This document shows positions 54,135 through 64,000 of a DNA stretch of 64,000 bases, one piece after another; the first letter of the stretch is position 1; the number at the start of each line of letters is the position of its first letter. The DNA is from Paragorgia papillata (taxonomy: Eukaryota; Cnidaria; Anthozoa; Scleralcyonacea; Coralliidae). Below the pieces are notes generated by a model, which made no database searches, was not told where the DNA came from, and worked only from the letters and a program-made list of their open reading frames with translations. Where the stretch lies: contig JAWNZC010000327.1 of the NCBI GenBank assembly GCA_035771165.1, positions 1,673,501 to 1,737,500 on the forward strand, in the 5' to 3' direction. The translations under genes were made by a program, and so were the position numbers.

Positions 54135-54341
54135 GCACGATGACGTGACTGAGATGGCATTAGATGACTGCAACTACTGGAATGCTTTGCCAGTATTCTA
54201 GGGTTTCAGCTAAAAGAAGAAACAGCCGCGAAAGGACTGGATGGGTCCGTTTGAGTAAACCCCTTTAGCCGAAATTCTAGAATACTGGCAAAGCATTCTG
54301 GTAGTTGTAGTCATCTAACGCCATCGTACGTCATTGTGCAA
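54135..54341. repeat. Foldback with ~65-bp arms
   Basis: GCACGATGACGTGACTGAG and its inverse form the outer ends, and TGGAATGCTTTGCCAGTATT the inner arm. The middle of about 70 bp is non-coding. Confidence 0.85.
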
Positions 54342-55035
54342 AATAATGGTCTATTACTATAATTTTAACTAACTTGGGGTTGTCGAATTGTTCTCACCTT
54401 TGAATTGAACCTAACTTTCAACACAGTTAGCATCAACTGTTGTTTTTAAAATATACTGAATTCTATATAGAGTAAGGGTCACTTAATGCATTTTTTCATT
54501 GTTTTGAACAGCTTGTTATTTTCAATAACCCACTTCTATAGTCGCTCACTGAAGCCAAAAGGTCATTATTGTGGTCTTGTGGTCTTATTATTAAGCAATA
54601 ATAACCTCCTATTCCGCCTCAGCGCATTATTTTTAAGAAGACCTCGGAACTCGGCCATTATCCTATACATAGCCCGCGGAATTGGGTTTAATCGAGATAA
54701 TGTCTACTGCCTGTCAAGGATTATATATTCAAATACCTTGAAGCGAATTTTAAAATGAAAGTTTATGAAATACGAATTATCTAACAACAATGAAAGATTT
54801 CTAAATATTCAAGATCGAATTTTAATTTTACACAAATTATCTAAAAATACGGTAGTGCTATTTTACAAAAAAAAACACTAAAAATCGCTAAAAATAATGT
54901 GGGTCTTCGCTATTTAATTACTGTCATTTTAACTTATTTACAATTATTTAACTTATTTACAATCATTCGCTCATATACATTGTTTAAGATATTGAGCACT
55001 CTTGCAAAATAAAAAAATAAATAAAAAACACCACC
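54342..55035. other. No gene seen
   Basis: AT-rich. A degenerate copy of the ACTTGGGGTTGTCRAATTG repeat starts here (about 54,372). GATATTGAGCACTCTTGC at 54,990 echoes the Penelope terminal word. Confidence 0.4.
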
Positions 55036-55136
55036 GTTTGAATATATTAATATATTGTTAACTTACTTTGGGTTGTCAAATTGTTCTTCATATACCTTTG
55101 AATCGAACCTTCATAAAACAACAAGAAAGTTAACAG

Positions 55137-55170
<34 letters not shown>

Positions 55171-55281
55171 CACTGTTTTCGCGTTGAACTATTAATATAA
55201 TATTAACTTACTTGGGGTTGTCAAATTGTTTCTTCATATACCTTTGAATCGAACCTTCATAAAACAACAAGAAATTAACAG

Positions 55282-55322
<41 letters not shown>
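55036..55322 (+). repeat. Tandem ~150-bp repeats each ending in (TA)n
   Basis: TTAACTTACTTGGGGTTGTC, CTTTGAATCGAACCTTCAT and AACAGGAATATATATA recur in two adjacent units (from about 55,063 and 55,202). A further unit starts near 55,757, and the prefix AACACTGTTTTCGCGTTG is shared by the last two. Confidence 0.8.
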
Positions 55323-55323
<1 letters not shown>

Positions 55324-55327
<4 letters not shown>

Positions 55328-55534
55328 CAATCTACAGACACGTGTTTCGCTGTTCTACGTTACAGCTCATCAGTGTAGCTTGGAACCCATCTAGATGTGA
55401 GAACGCCATTTTATTTATCCCCAAGCAACTGCCGGTAACAGCCGCTTGTGGACAATACTGGACATGCGCACATCTAGATAGCGTGAAGTGGTATTGGGCC
55501 AGAGTGCTCAAACTGCCGCAAGGGCAGTGAGCGT

Positions 55535-55536
<2 letters not shown>
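55324..55536 (-). mobile_element. Short hammerhead element (retrozyme-like), copy 2
   Basis: Read on the minus strand, the element starts near GCAACGCTCACTGCCCTTG, continues through TTTGAGCACTCTGG and CACTTCACGCTATCT, and ends with the ribozyme and GATTGAACTATATA, as in copy 1 (32,886-33,094). (TA)n borders both sides. The central 90 bp is the most diverged part. No coding frame of note. Confidence 0.65.
55332..55378 (-). ncRNA. Type I hammerhead ribozyme
   Basis: On the minus strand: stem I CUACA/UGUAG, core CUGAUGA (55,367-55,373), stem II GCUGU/ACAGC with an 8-base loop, GAAA, a very short stem III ACA/UGU with a 2-base loop, and cleavage after GUC (between 55,337 and 55,336). The tight stem III suggests it may work better as a dimer, as reported for hammerheads in tandem-repeat RNAs. 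Confidence 0.88.
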
Positions 55537-55561
<25 letters not shown>

Positions 55562-55573
<12 letters not shown>

Positions 55574-55759
55574 TCTAACGAGACCGAGCTTTCGAAACAC
55601 GTGTGGAAATTGAAACAGAGCACGAAACCATTTTCTATCAAGTGGTCCATAATAAAGCGAGCTGCTGCGTTTACGGCTGGTGGAAAGCGTTGTAACCTTT
55701 GTCTCGAGGAGAAATTGTGTATAATGAAATCAGACAAAAGCAGAACGCTGAATAAAACA
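55562..55759 (+). pseudogene. Penelope GIY-YIG endonuclease remnant (plus strand)
   Basis: The frame encodes YSNETELSKHVWKLKQSTK, then IKWSIIKRAAAF, GGKRCNLCLEEKL and IMKSDKSRTLNK, nearly the same as the remnant at 7,802-8,133. It begins immediately after (TA)n with the same codons as that copy and ends where another repeat starts, so neither end is native. Confidence 0.85.
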
Positions 55760-55870
55760 CTGTTTTGGCGTTGAACTATTAATATAATTTTAACTTACTT
55801 GGGGTTGTCAAATTGTTCTCCATATACATTTGAGTAGACCCTATATGTATATAAGCAACAAAATTTACAC

Positions 55871-55907
<37 letters not shown>

Positions 55908-56294
55908 AAGGGCATGAAAGTGTTACAATTATTCGCTCGTGCATGCATCATTCAAGATATTGAGCACACTTGCCAAATAGAAAATTTAAGAAATAGAAAA
56001 CACCACACACGTGTTTCCAGTACAGTTATGAAACATACAATAAGTGGAATTTTGGTAGAACGAGATATTTTTATTCAAAACGCGATCCTGTAGGGCTATA
56101 GTTAGACTGACAAGCACTGCATCAACCAAATAAACCACTTGTGTCAGTTTTAAAAATGTCAGTATTATAAAAATGACTATATAGATTGACGTTCATATAT
56201 ACCTTTCCTCTGGCCACCGCCGTGCTTCATTCTCACCAATAAAGAACCACGCACCGAGTGCGAAAATCAGAAAAATCTATTAAGCAAAACAAAA

Positions 56295-56332
<38 letters not shown>

Positions 56333-56340
56333 TATATGGC
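55757..56340. other. Repeat unit, (TA)n tracts and unassigned sequence
   Basis: A third AACACTGTTTTGGCG unit (55,757-55,880), (TA)n at about 55,876-55,904, and non-coding sequence to a further (TA)n near 56,300. AACACGTGTGTGG on the minus strand near 56,008 resembles part of a hammerhead but lacks the CUGANGA core. Confidence 0.5.
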
Positions 56341-56344
56341 TTTG

Positions 56345-56665
56345 TAATATCCTGAGTTCTGATTGGTCAACGCACGGTCCGTAAAATGCCTATCCGGACC
56401 ACGGTCCGTCTTTTTCCGTATCCGGACCGCTGTCCCGGATGTTGATTTTGCTCGCGTGAATTTCTAAGGTTTTCACACTAAGTTTGGTACAATAATTATC
56501 GAAAAACTTGAAATAGCCATATAATAAACGCTTTATTAACCTCGTTTACTCGGTCTGAACGGGAAAATATCAGACCTCGGTCTTTTTTGTACGAACCTCG
56601 CCTGCGGCTCGGTCGGTACTGTCAAGACGTCGGTCTGATATACAGACGTCGTTCTCGGTTAATAA
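56345..56665. repeat. Foldback of the GGTCTGAACGGGAAAATAT family
   Basis: 56,379-56,440 has paired GGTCCG/CGGACC words. 56,525-56,665 has TTATTAACCTCGTTTACTCG, a GC-rich CCTCGCCTGCGGCTCGGT centre and GTTCTCGGTTAATAAT, related to 30,899-31,054. Confidence 0.75.
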
Positions 56666-56669
56666 TCTC

Positions 56670-56672
<3 letters not shown>

Positions 56673-56762
<90 letters not shown>
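56673..56762 (+). repeat. (TA)n microsatellite
   Basis: About 90 bp of uninterrupted TA. Confidence 0.97.
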
Positions 56763-56766
<4 letters not shown>

Positions 56767-56878
56767 CTGTTTTAATGTAATTTAGTTGTAAAAGAATATC
56801 TGCTAGCTATATCATCAGGATTATATAGACACACCTAAGTGTTTATAATAAACTCTCTCTTTAATAATAATCTCCCTA

Positions 56879-56966
56879 ACTCTTTCCTGTCAGAATCGAT
56901 CTTTAGTATTTTATTCTGGCTAACGCTATTTACCTCTAGGGAAGCCCTCGGACAGGAATGAGTTAA
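56879..56966. repeat. CTGTCCGA MITE, copy 4
   Basis: CTCTTTCCTGTCAGAAT and CTCGGACAGGAATGAG are the inverted ends. It lacks about ten bases in the middle relative to other copies. Confidence 0.7.
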
Positions 56967-57950
56967 GAGTTATTTTACATCTTCTAACTCTTTACTTCAG
57001 TCTTGGATGAGATATATAACTCCGATTGGTGTCATCTCAACTTCAAATTAGGGGATATCCTACGTGATCAAGGGGAGTCAAATTATACTCGTATTTCGGA
57101 GTTATTTTAACTCCGAGAAAAGAGTAATTTGAAAAAGGTAACCCTTAGAGTCCCAGGGGTTTCTCTATTGACGAGTAAAATTGTCTGTCTTTAGCCAGAG
57201 TAAAGTACTAGAGTATATATAGGTGCATGCTTGGTACTGAAAAAGTTAAGAGAGACAAATTTTAACCAATAGATTATCACGAATTTCTGTATCGACGAGT
57301 AAATTCGTCTGCAGGTCGAGTAAAGTACTAGAGTATATAGGTGCATTCTTGGTATTAAAAAGTTTAAAACCGCGTTTTTGTGGAGTTATTCGGGTCAAGT
57401 TAAATTTGAATACTCTTACCTTGAAAAAATACATTCTTCGAAACGGAGAAATGAAGTTTCGACCTTTTGCATCAACTGAATCGACTGTGTTATAGTGAAT
57501 GGAAGAACACCACTATGTGCACGATATTTTTCATCAAGGTGCATGATCTTTTATACCCTAGTAGTGTCACACTTGATGTGGGTTTCAAGAGGGCTGCAGC
57601 TGCTATTTATATATTCCACGCACTTAAAGACGGATCACTTAAAACCTAAAAACCTTAGAGTACAGCAAGACGTCAATAGGTATAATAAACGTTATAGGCA
57701 TCATGCATGATGGTTAGTGACTACACGCCGGGTATTGTTGCGATTGTTTAACAACTATATATATGCTAATAAGTATAGTGTCGGTATACATGCTATATAG
57801 GATTTCCCAAATTTTGTAAAGAAACTCTGTGACATTTTGCAGAGAAATGTTTCGAGTTCTAAGAAAAGAAACCTGTGAAACCTATAATAACCTTTCTAAA
57901 CGCCCTAACTGTATGATTACTGATCTCAGTCAATTAGAGAGATAGTTTAT

Positions 57951-58048
57951 AACTCATTCCTGTCTGAGGGCTTCCCCAGAGGTGAATAAAATCGTCTGGC
58001 GTTAGCCAGAATAAAATACTAAAGACCAATTCGGACAGGAAAGAGTTA
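57951..58048. repeat. CTGTCCGA MITE, copy 5
   Basis: Aligns with 781-878 of block A. It is flanked on both sides by AGAGAGATAGTTT, a duplication absent in block A. Confidence 0.7.
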
Positions 58049-58139
58049 GAGAGATAGTTTTTAACCCAGATGGTACGGATACTGTACAGGACGTCTGCAA
58101 GATGTTGAATTAAGTGGTTGTATTCAAAACAGCCCCTAA

Positions 58140-58378
58140 GGGGCCGATTACATGAGCCAGGCTAGCCCCGGGCTAACCGGGCTGACTCGTGTCACGAAAT
58201 TTTTTCCTCGGCCACAAAAGGAGATTTTAATCAACGTTAGGATTCGTTTATATCTAAACCAAACCAATTCTAGATCTTCTTTGTACATTTAGTTTATGCG
58301 AGTTTGAAAACCAGTGAGATCCTAACCAATCGCGTGAGCCTAGTTAACCGGGCCGGCCCGGCTCATGTAAACAGCCCC
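58140..58378. mobile_element. Harbinger-like MITE, copy 2, 239 bp
   Basis: The ends GGGGCCGATTACATGAGCC and (reverse complemented) GGGGCTGTTTACATGAGCC match. TAA borders both sides (58,137-58,139 and 58,379-58,381), the three-base target typical of PIF/Harbinger elements. The equivalent block A site (about 940-955) is empty. Confidence 0.75.
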
Positions 58379-61300
58379 TAAGTCAACCAAGCATACATTA
58401 TATGCAAATGTTGTTAAATACAAATATTAGACACAAACGTATGGTGTAAATGACGAAACCGAGAAACCCATATATACATATAGAATGATATATTTTTTTT
58501 GTGTACGCCGCCTTTTTCAGTTCTGGTACGTTTTATCTTCAGTTACATTTTCAGTGCTACGATCATGTTCAAACGTGAACAGACACCCACATGCTTCCGT
58601 ATATTGCCCTGTTTCAACTTTTCATTCTACCAGCAATTCTTATTACTGTTTTCCCGCCCAAATTGCGCTTTCGTTCAATGTTGTGAAAGTAATTGTAAAA
58701 CCTGTACAACGTGGATGTTGAGCAACACCGTTTGTTTCCCACAAAATTTGCATTGAAAAGGTGAAAGGTTTAAAAAATAATTAAAGCAAGTGTGAAGTGT
58801 CTAACCAAATTTGGCCATCGGATTATCCTTTCCCCACTCAAATACTAAATATATAGTGCAAAAAAGAAAACAAAGTTTGTTTGAGCAATATACACGTGTC
58901 ATCTTCTGCCCACTTCCTATTAATGCACGCCAAAAAAAGGAGTGTTTTATTTTACCCCACCATACACAAACACAACCACACCCACAAAACATCTTTCGTA
59001 TGATCAACTCAGAATAACTCGTTAACTTTGCTGCGATATGAACTATACTCTTTCTGTCACATTTTGATAACACATAATATATGAATGTGTTTTTAATTTT
59101 CAGTATTTTTGCGTTAAACGTTTCATTCTCCAATTGTAACGTGGGCCTTCTGTTTGTTTTCACTTTTGCTATATTCCGGGGTATGGGTTATTTTTAGTGA
59201 CCATGCAGCTTTGAATATAAATTAACATTTAGATATATCTTTACAAACATATAGACAAAATAAAAACAGGACCAAGAGAGACGTATACGAAAAACTACAA
59301 ATAAATCGAATTTCCAAAAACTAGTGCATTTTTTTAGAAACTATTCTATTTTTCAGATTCCCGCACTTTTCATTCCGGGAAAATGGGACATGCAGGTATA
59401 CTGCAAGATTACATAAAACAAGAATTAATAAAAGAAGATTTAATTTTCTCTTTGTTCGGACGCAGAGAGTTTAAAAACGTATTTAAAACACATTTATGCC
59501 TCATTAAACCGTGATGACTTGTCTGAAGAGTATCTCAAAGGCAATTGCGACAATTACAAGTGCCGAAATGGTAAAATTTTTATTAAAAAACTGACAACAC
59601 TGAAGCAGTCTTTATACACCCGACATCCGATCAAGGACCCTCAAAGTTTAAGACGATTAATATGAAAATAGAATTGAGACTGGAAACATCTGGCGCGAGC
59701 TAGAGCTTGTTGTTTGATATCAATAACATATACCTTCTAGATAGTTTTTCCAGTTTCCCGTTACATGTCTCTTCTACTTCCTACCTGGTCAGTGACTTCT
59801 AAAGAAAAAAGGATAAAAAACGTGCATGTATGGTATACGACGAGGAGAATGAAAGTTAATTCTGTTGTCGGCTGTGCATGCCTGTTGAGAAGTGCATGAC
59901 TGTGCCTTGCATGTGCGAATAATTATTGTGGCTCTGTCTGACTTAACTGATGATCAAAAATAAATTATTTCTTGCATTATAGTTAATGTTATTGATTATA
60001 ATAGAATCTAACATACAAAAAACCTAAAAGAACCATTTCGGAACTATTATTTTGCTATAGAAAAAGTTTACGTGCATTATTACATTACATTTAAATTCTG
60101 CTTCGCATGTTATATAAAGGAACACCAGTTGTTCAGACAAGTTCGGAGTTATAGAAACAAAAGAGAAGTTTGGGAAAAACAAGATATGCGGTTGTGGCCA
60201 GGCCTAGATCTTCTAATATATGTATAGCAATATAGGATGACTTCAATCAATGCCGCATGGAGACCGTGCTTATAGGCCACAAGCAAAGAAGAGGTACCAG
60301 ACAATTTTGTAAATTGAGAACATGTTGGGCATGAACGATATCTTTACCACGATGTCTTGTGTAATTATACAATTGCGCTTCACCGTGTCTAGTCTTTTGT
60401 CAACGAAAAGGTTTTCAAAACGCGTTTTATTAAAGTATATGATGCGGTTTGCCTATACTACGTTGTACATATTTGTCGGTAATATCTTCAAAAATTTCTT
60501 ACTTCGTGAGTTGTCGTCGTTTTGTTAATTTGCAGTTTATATATTAACATACGGTTATATGTCCGCGGTGACATCAAAACCCTGGCCATATTCCGATTTC
60601 GTCCGCAGGCCCGGACTGATCGCTGCTTTTGCGCTCGGAAAAATACGAGACGTCAGGGGACGAGATCAGAGTTGACAACGACCATTTGGGTTGGCAACGA
60701 CCACTTGCATGGGTTGGCAACGACCATTTCGGTTGGCATTGACCATGTGGATGGACATTGATTATTTGGTTTGGCAACGACCTCTTGAGTTGTCCACAAA
60801 CGTGTTTAAAATAAACCTTGTTTGTTGATAATCTATACAATTTTAGATGCAAGTAATCGCAGCAAGCTGCAAGCCAGTTTCTGCGGTGACTGCATGAAAA
60901 GAAGCTTAACGCCAGTCAATTTTACTCGTCAATGTTAATGTGAATTGTCGCGGAAAGCCATACATGAAAGGGTTAAGAACCTTTAAGTTTTATAAAACAC
61001 CTTTTTTGAAAGCAATAATTGCTTGCTTGGAATTAGCGTGAAGATAGTGCAATATACTTCGAAACACAAAAAAATATATTTCTGCAAAAATAGACAAAAA
61101 GAGACAACTCATCACGACTACGCTGGTTTAAACGTTTTCTACCTTGTTGCTAGGAGACAGTTGTATATAGCGTATATAGCCGTTGTTTACTCTTTACAGT
61201 ATTCAATGTATAACCGTTCTATTTGTAAAGCTAAGTATATTGCGCACTTTAAAAACTTTCAGGAACGCCTGACGCCTGTTTTGTAACGCACACATCCGCG

Positions 61301-64000
61301 CATATTCAAGTTGACAAATATTATGTATTGCAGCTGTCTATTTTAAAACTACAAATGAATTCCCAACGCAGTCAGATGAAGACCCCAACATAGTTTAAAG
61401 TTATTCTGGCTTAAACGTTTTTTGAACGCAACTTATAGCGACTATATAATCAGCCACGCGATCTGATTTCACCAAGTCTGAAGAAACAAGCGTAAACCAT
61501 TCACCCACTGATCAAACATCGTGAAGTTTACACATGAAAATATAAGGCGTTTGCCCCCTTTGACCGCGCTCGCCCCAGACTCTTTGCCCCCCTTTTCAAT
61601 ATGGCGTCTGTAACCTTGAACTCGTCTATTACAGAGGCATGACTCATCTAATGGATTTGTTAGGTGTTACGCCAAGGTATAGAGATGCTAATTACAGAGT
61701 GATAAACCTCTGTAATTCTAAATAGCCTTAGCATATAAATATCACATGTAAATATTCTATAATTACTCGTACTGAACATGGCATAAACTTTGCCGAAACA
61801 TGTATACCATTAAAACTTTTGTCGTTTATTTGAAGTTTATTTTAACATAATATATTAATGTGGTTTTAATGTTCAGTATTTTTGCGTTAAACGTTTCATT
61901 CTCCAATTGTAACGTGGGCCTCCTGTTTGTTTTCACTTTTGCTATATTCCAGGGTATGGGTTTTTTTTTAGTGACCATGCAGCTTTGGATATAAATTAAC
62001 ATTTAGATATATCTTTACAAACATATAGACAAAATAAAAACAGGACCAAGAGAGACGTATACGAAAAACTACAAATAAATCGAATTTCCAAAAACTAGTG
62101 CATTTTTTTAGAAACTATTCTATTTTTCAGATTCCCGCACTTTTCATTCCGGGAAAATGGGACATCCAGGTATACTGCGAGATTTTATAAAACAAGAATT
62201 AATAAAAGAAGATTTAATTTTCTCTTTGTTCTGACGCAGAGAGTTTAAAAACGTATTTAAAACACATTTATGCCTCATTAAACCGTGATGACTTGTCTGA
62301 AGAGTGTCTCAAAGGCAATTGCGACAATTACAAGTGCCGAAATGGTAAAATTTTTATTAAAAAACTGACAACACTGAAGCAGTCTTTATACACCCGACAT
62401 CCGATCAAGGACCCTCAAAGTTTAAGACGATTAATATGAAAATAGAATTGAGACTGGAAACATCTGGCGCGAGCTAGAGCTTGTTGTTTGATATCAATAA
62501 CATATACCTTCTAGATAGTTTTTCCAGTTTCCCGTTACATGTCTCTTCTACTTCCTACCTGGTCAGTGACTTCTAAAGAAAAAAGGATAAAAAACGTGCA
62601 TGTATGGTATACGACGAGGAGAATGAAAGTTAATTCTGTTGTCGGCTGTGCATGCCTGTTGAGAAGTGCATGACTGTGCCTTGCATGTGCGAATAATTAT
62701 TGTGGCTCTGTCTGACTTAACTGATGATCAAAAATAAATTATTTCTTGCATTATAGTTAATGTTATTGATTATAATAGAATCTAACATACAAAAAACCTA
62801 AAAGAACCATTTCGGAACTATTATTTTGCTATAGAAAAAGTTTACGTGCATTATTACATTACATTTAAATTCTGCTTCGCATGTTATATAAAGGAACACC
62901 AGTTGTTCAGACAAGTTCGGAGTTATAGAAACAAAAGAGAAGTTTGGGAAAAACAAGATATGCGGTTGTGGCCAGGCCTAGATCTTCTAATATATGTATA
63001 GCAATATAGGATGACTTCAATCAATGCCGCATGGAGACCGTGCTTATAGGCCACAAGCAAAGAAGAGGTACCAGACAATTTTGTAAATTGAGAACATGTT
63101 GGGCATGAACGATATCTTTACCACGATGTCTTGTGTAATTATACAATTGCGCTTCACCGTGTCTAGTCTTTTGTCAACGAAAAGGTTTTCAAAACGCGTT
63201 TTATTAAAGTATATGATGCGGTTTGCCTATACTACGTTGTACATATTTGTCGGTAATATCTTCAAAAATTTCTTACTTCGTGAGTTGTCGTCGTTTTGTT
63301 AATTTGCAGTTTATATATTAACATACGGTTATATGTCCGCGGTGACATCAAAACCCTGGCCATATTCCGATTTCGTCCGCAGGCCCGGACTGATCGCTGC
63401 TTTTGCGCTCGGAAAAATACGAGACGTCAGGGGACGAGATCAGAGTTGACAACGACCATTTGGGTTGGCAACGACCACTTGCATGGGTTGGCAACGACCA
63501 TTTCGGTTGGCATTGACCATGTGGATGGACATTGATTATTTGGTTTGGCAACGACCTCTTGAGTTGTCCACAAACGTGTTTAAAATAAACCTTGTTTGTT
63601 GATAATCTATACAATTTTAGATGCAAGTAATCGCAGCAAGCTGCAAGCCAGTTTCTGCGGTGACTGCATGAAAAGAAGCTTAACGCCAGTCAATTTTACT
63701 CGTCAATGTTAATGTGAATTGTCGCGGAAAGCCATACATGAAAGGGTTAAGAACCTTTAAGTTTTATAAAACACCTTTTTTGAAAGCAATAATTGCTTGC
63801 TTGGAATTAGCGTGAAGATAGTGCAATATACTTCGAAACACAAAAAAATATATTTCTGCAAAAATAGACAAAAAGAGACAACTCATCACGACTACGCTGG
63901 TTTAAAACGTTTTCTACCTTGTTGCTAGGAGACAGTTGTATATAGCGTATATAGCCGTTGTTTACTCTTTACAGTATTCAATGTATAACCGTTCTATTTG

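Larger units (their letters stand above)
57151..64000 (+). repeat. Block B: right copy of the large direct repeat, open at the window edge
   Basis: Leader 57,151 to about 59,068, then a full tandem unit and a second unit that runs off the window. The period is 2,774 bp (60,322 aligns with 63,096). The two block B units are almost identical to each other, more so than to block A units. The leader carries a MITE at 58,140-58,378 that block A lacks. The reading frames at 60,322, 60,522 and 61,023 recur because the unit recurs, and show no family resemblance. Confidence 0.9.

Noticed and set aside
54007..54201. 64-codon frame
   Set aside because: Its 3' third is one arm of the foldback at 54,135-54,341.
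55990..56030. AACACGTGTGTGG near a (TA)n tract as another hammerhead
   Set aside because: The minus strand has GGAAACACGTGT but no CUGANGA core or stem I upstream.
60322..60528. 68-codon frame repeated at 63,096 and, with changes, at 2,901
   Set aside because: Its conservation follows from the tandem repeat, and block A has the same frame with start-side and length changes. There is no codon-biased pattern to suggest selection.

Overview
The window is animal nuclear DNA. It is AT-rich, has spliceosomal exon signals, contains no bacterial operons, and is saturated with metazoan transposable elements. The mix (GIY-YIG Penelope-like element with hammerhead ribozymes, BEL/Pao, Crypton-like recombinase, ZMYM1-like hAT, non-LTR reverse transcriptase tails, long (TA)n and (TTA)n tracts) suggests a marine invertebrate. 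A cnidarian is my best guess, by general resemblance only.

Layout. 1-6,773 (block A) and 57,151-64,000 (block B) are two copies, in the same orientation, of one large repeat: a leader of about 1.65-1.9 kb followed by tandem units of about 2.77 kb. Next to block A, 7.5-8.3 kb holds Penelope debris with ribozymes and (TA)n. 12.07-12.40 kb has a decayed transposase exon. 12.96-19.1 kb is a set of local duplications: two minisatellite arrays, two GTGTG/GTGTT arrays, a hAT MITE, and three near-identical copies of one open 117-nt exon. 20.0-25.2 kb carries four phase-compatible exons ending in a stop codon, which I read as the 3' end of a host-like gene of unknown function; transposon debris fills its introns. 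25.3-34.8 kb is foldback elements, tandem repeats, a Crypton-like pseudogene and a short hammerhead element. 34,830-39,158 is a complete hAT insertion with an 8-bp target duplication and a decayed six-exon transposase. 41.0-41.8 kb has OTU-protease relics. 43,348-49,226 is a complete, apparently intact BEL/Pao retrotransposon. 50.35-52.31 kb is a 5'-truncated Penelope-like element on the minus strand whose last codons lie inside a hammerhead ribozyme. 53,432-53,744 is an unrecognised open terminal exon on the minus strand. 54.1-57 kb is foldbacks, (TA)n and a second short hammerhead element.

The most distinctive theme is a set of type I hammerhead ribozymes. I folded the two short-element ribozymes (33,041-33,083 plus; 55,332-55,378 minus), the Penelope 3'-end ribozyme (50,441-50,481 minus) and a CUGAAGA variant (7,733-7,783 minus) by hand. 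They keep the CUGANGA and GAAA cores, a GUA or GUC cleavage triplet and a paired stem I. Two of them sit in otherwise non-coding elements of about 210 bp bordered by (TA)n, which look like animal retrozymes. Apart from the BEL polyprotein, most of the recognisable coding sequence is broken.
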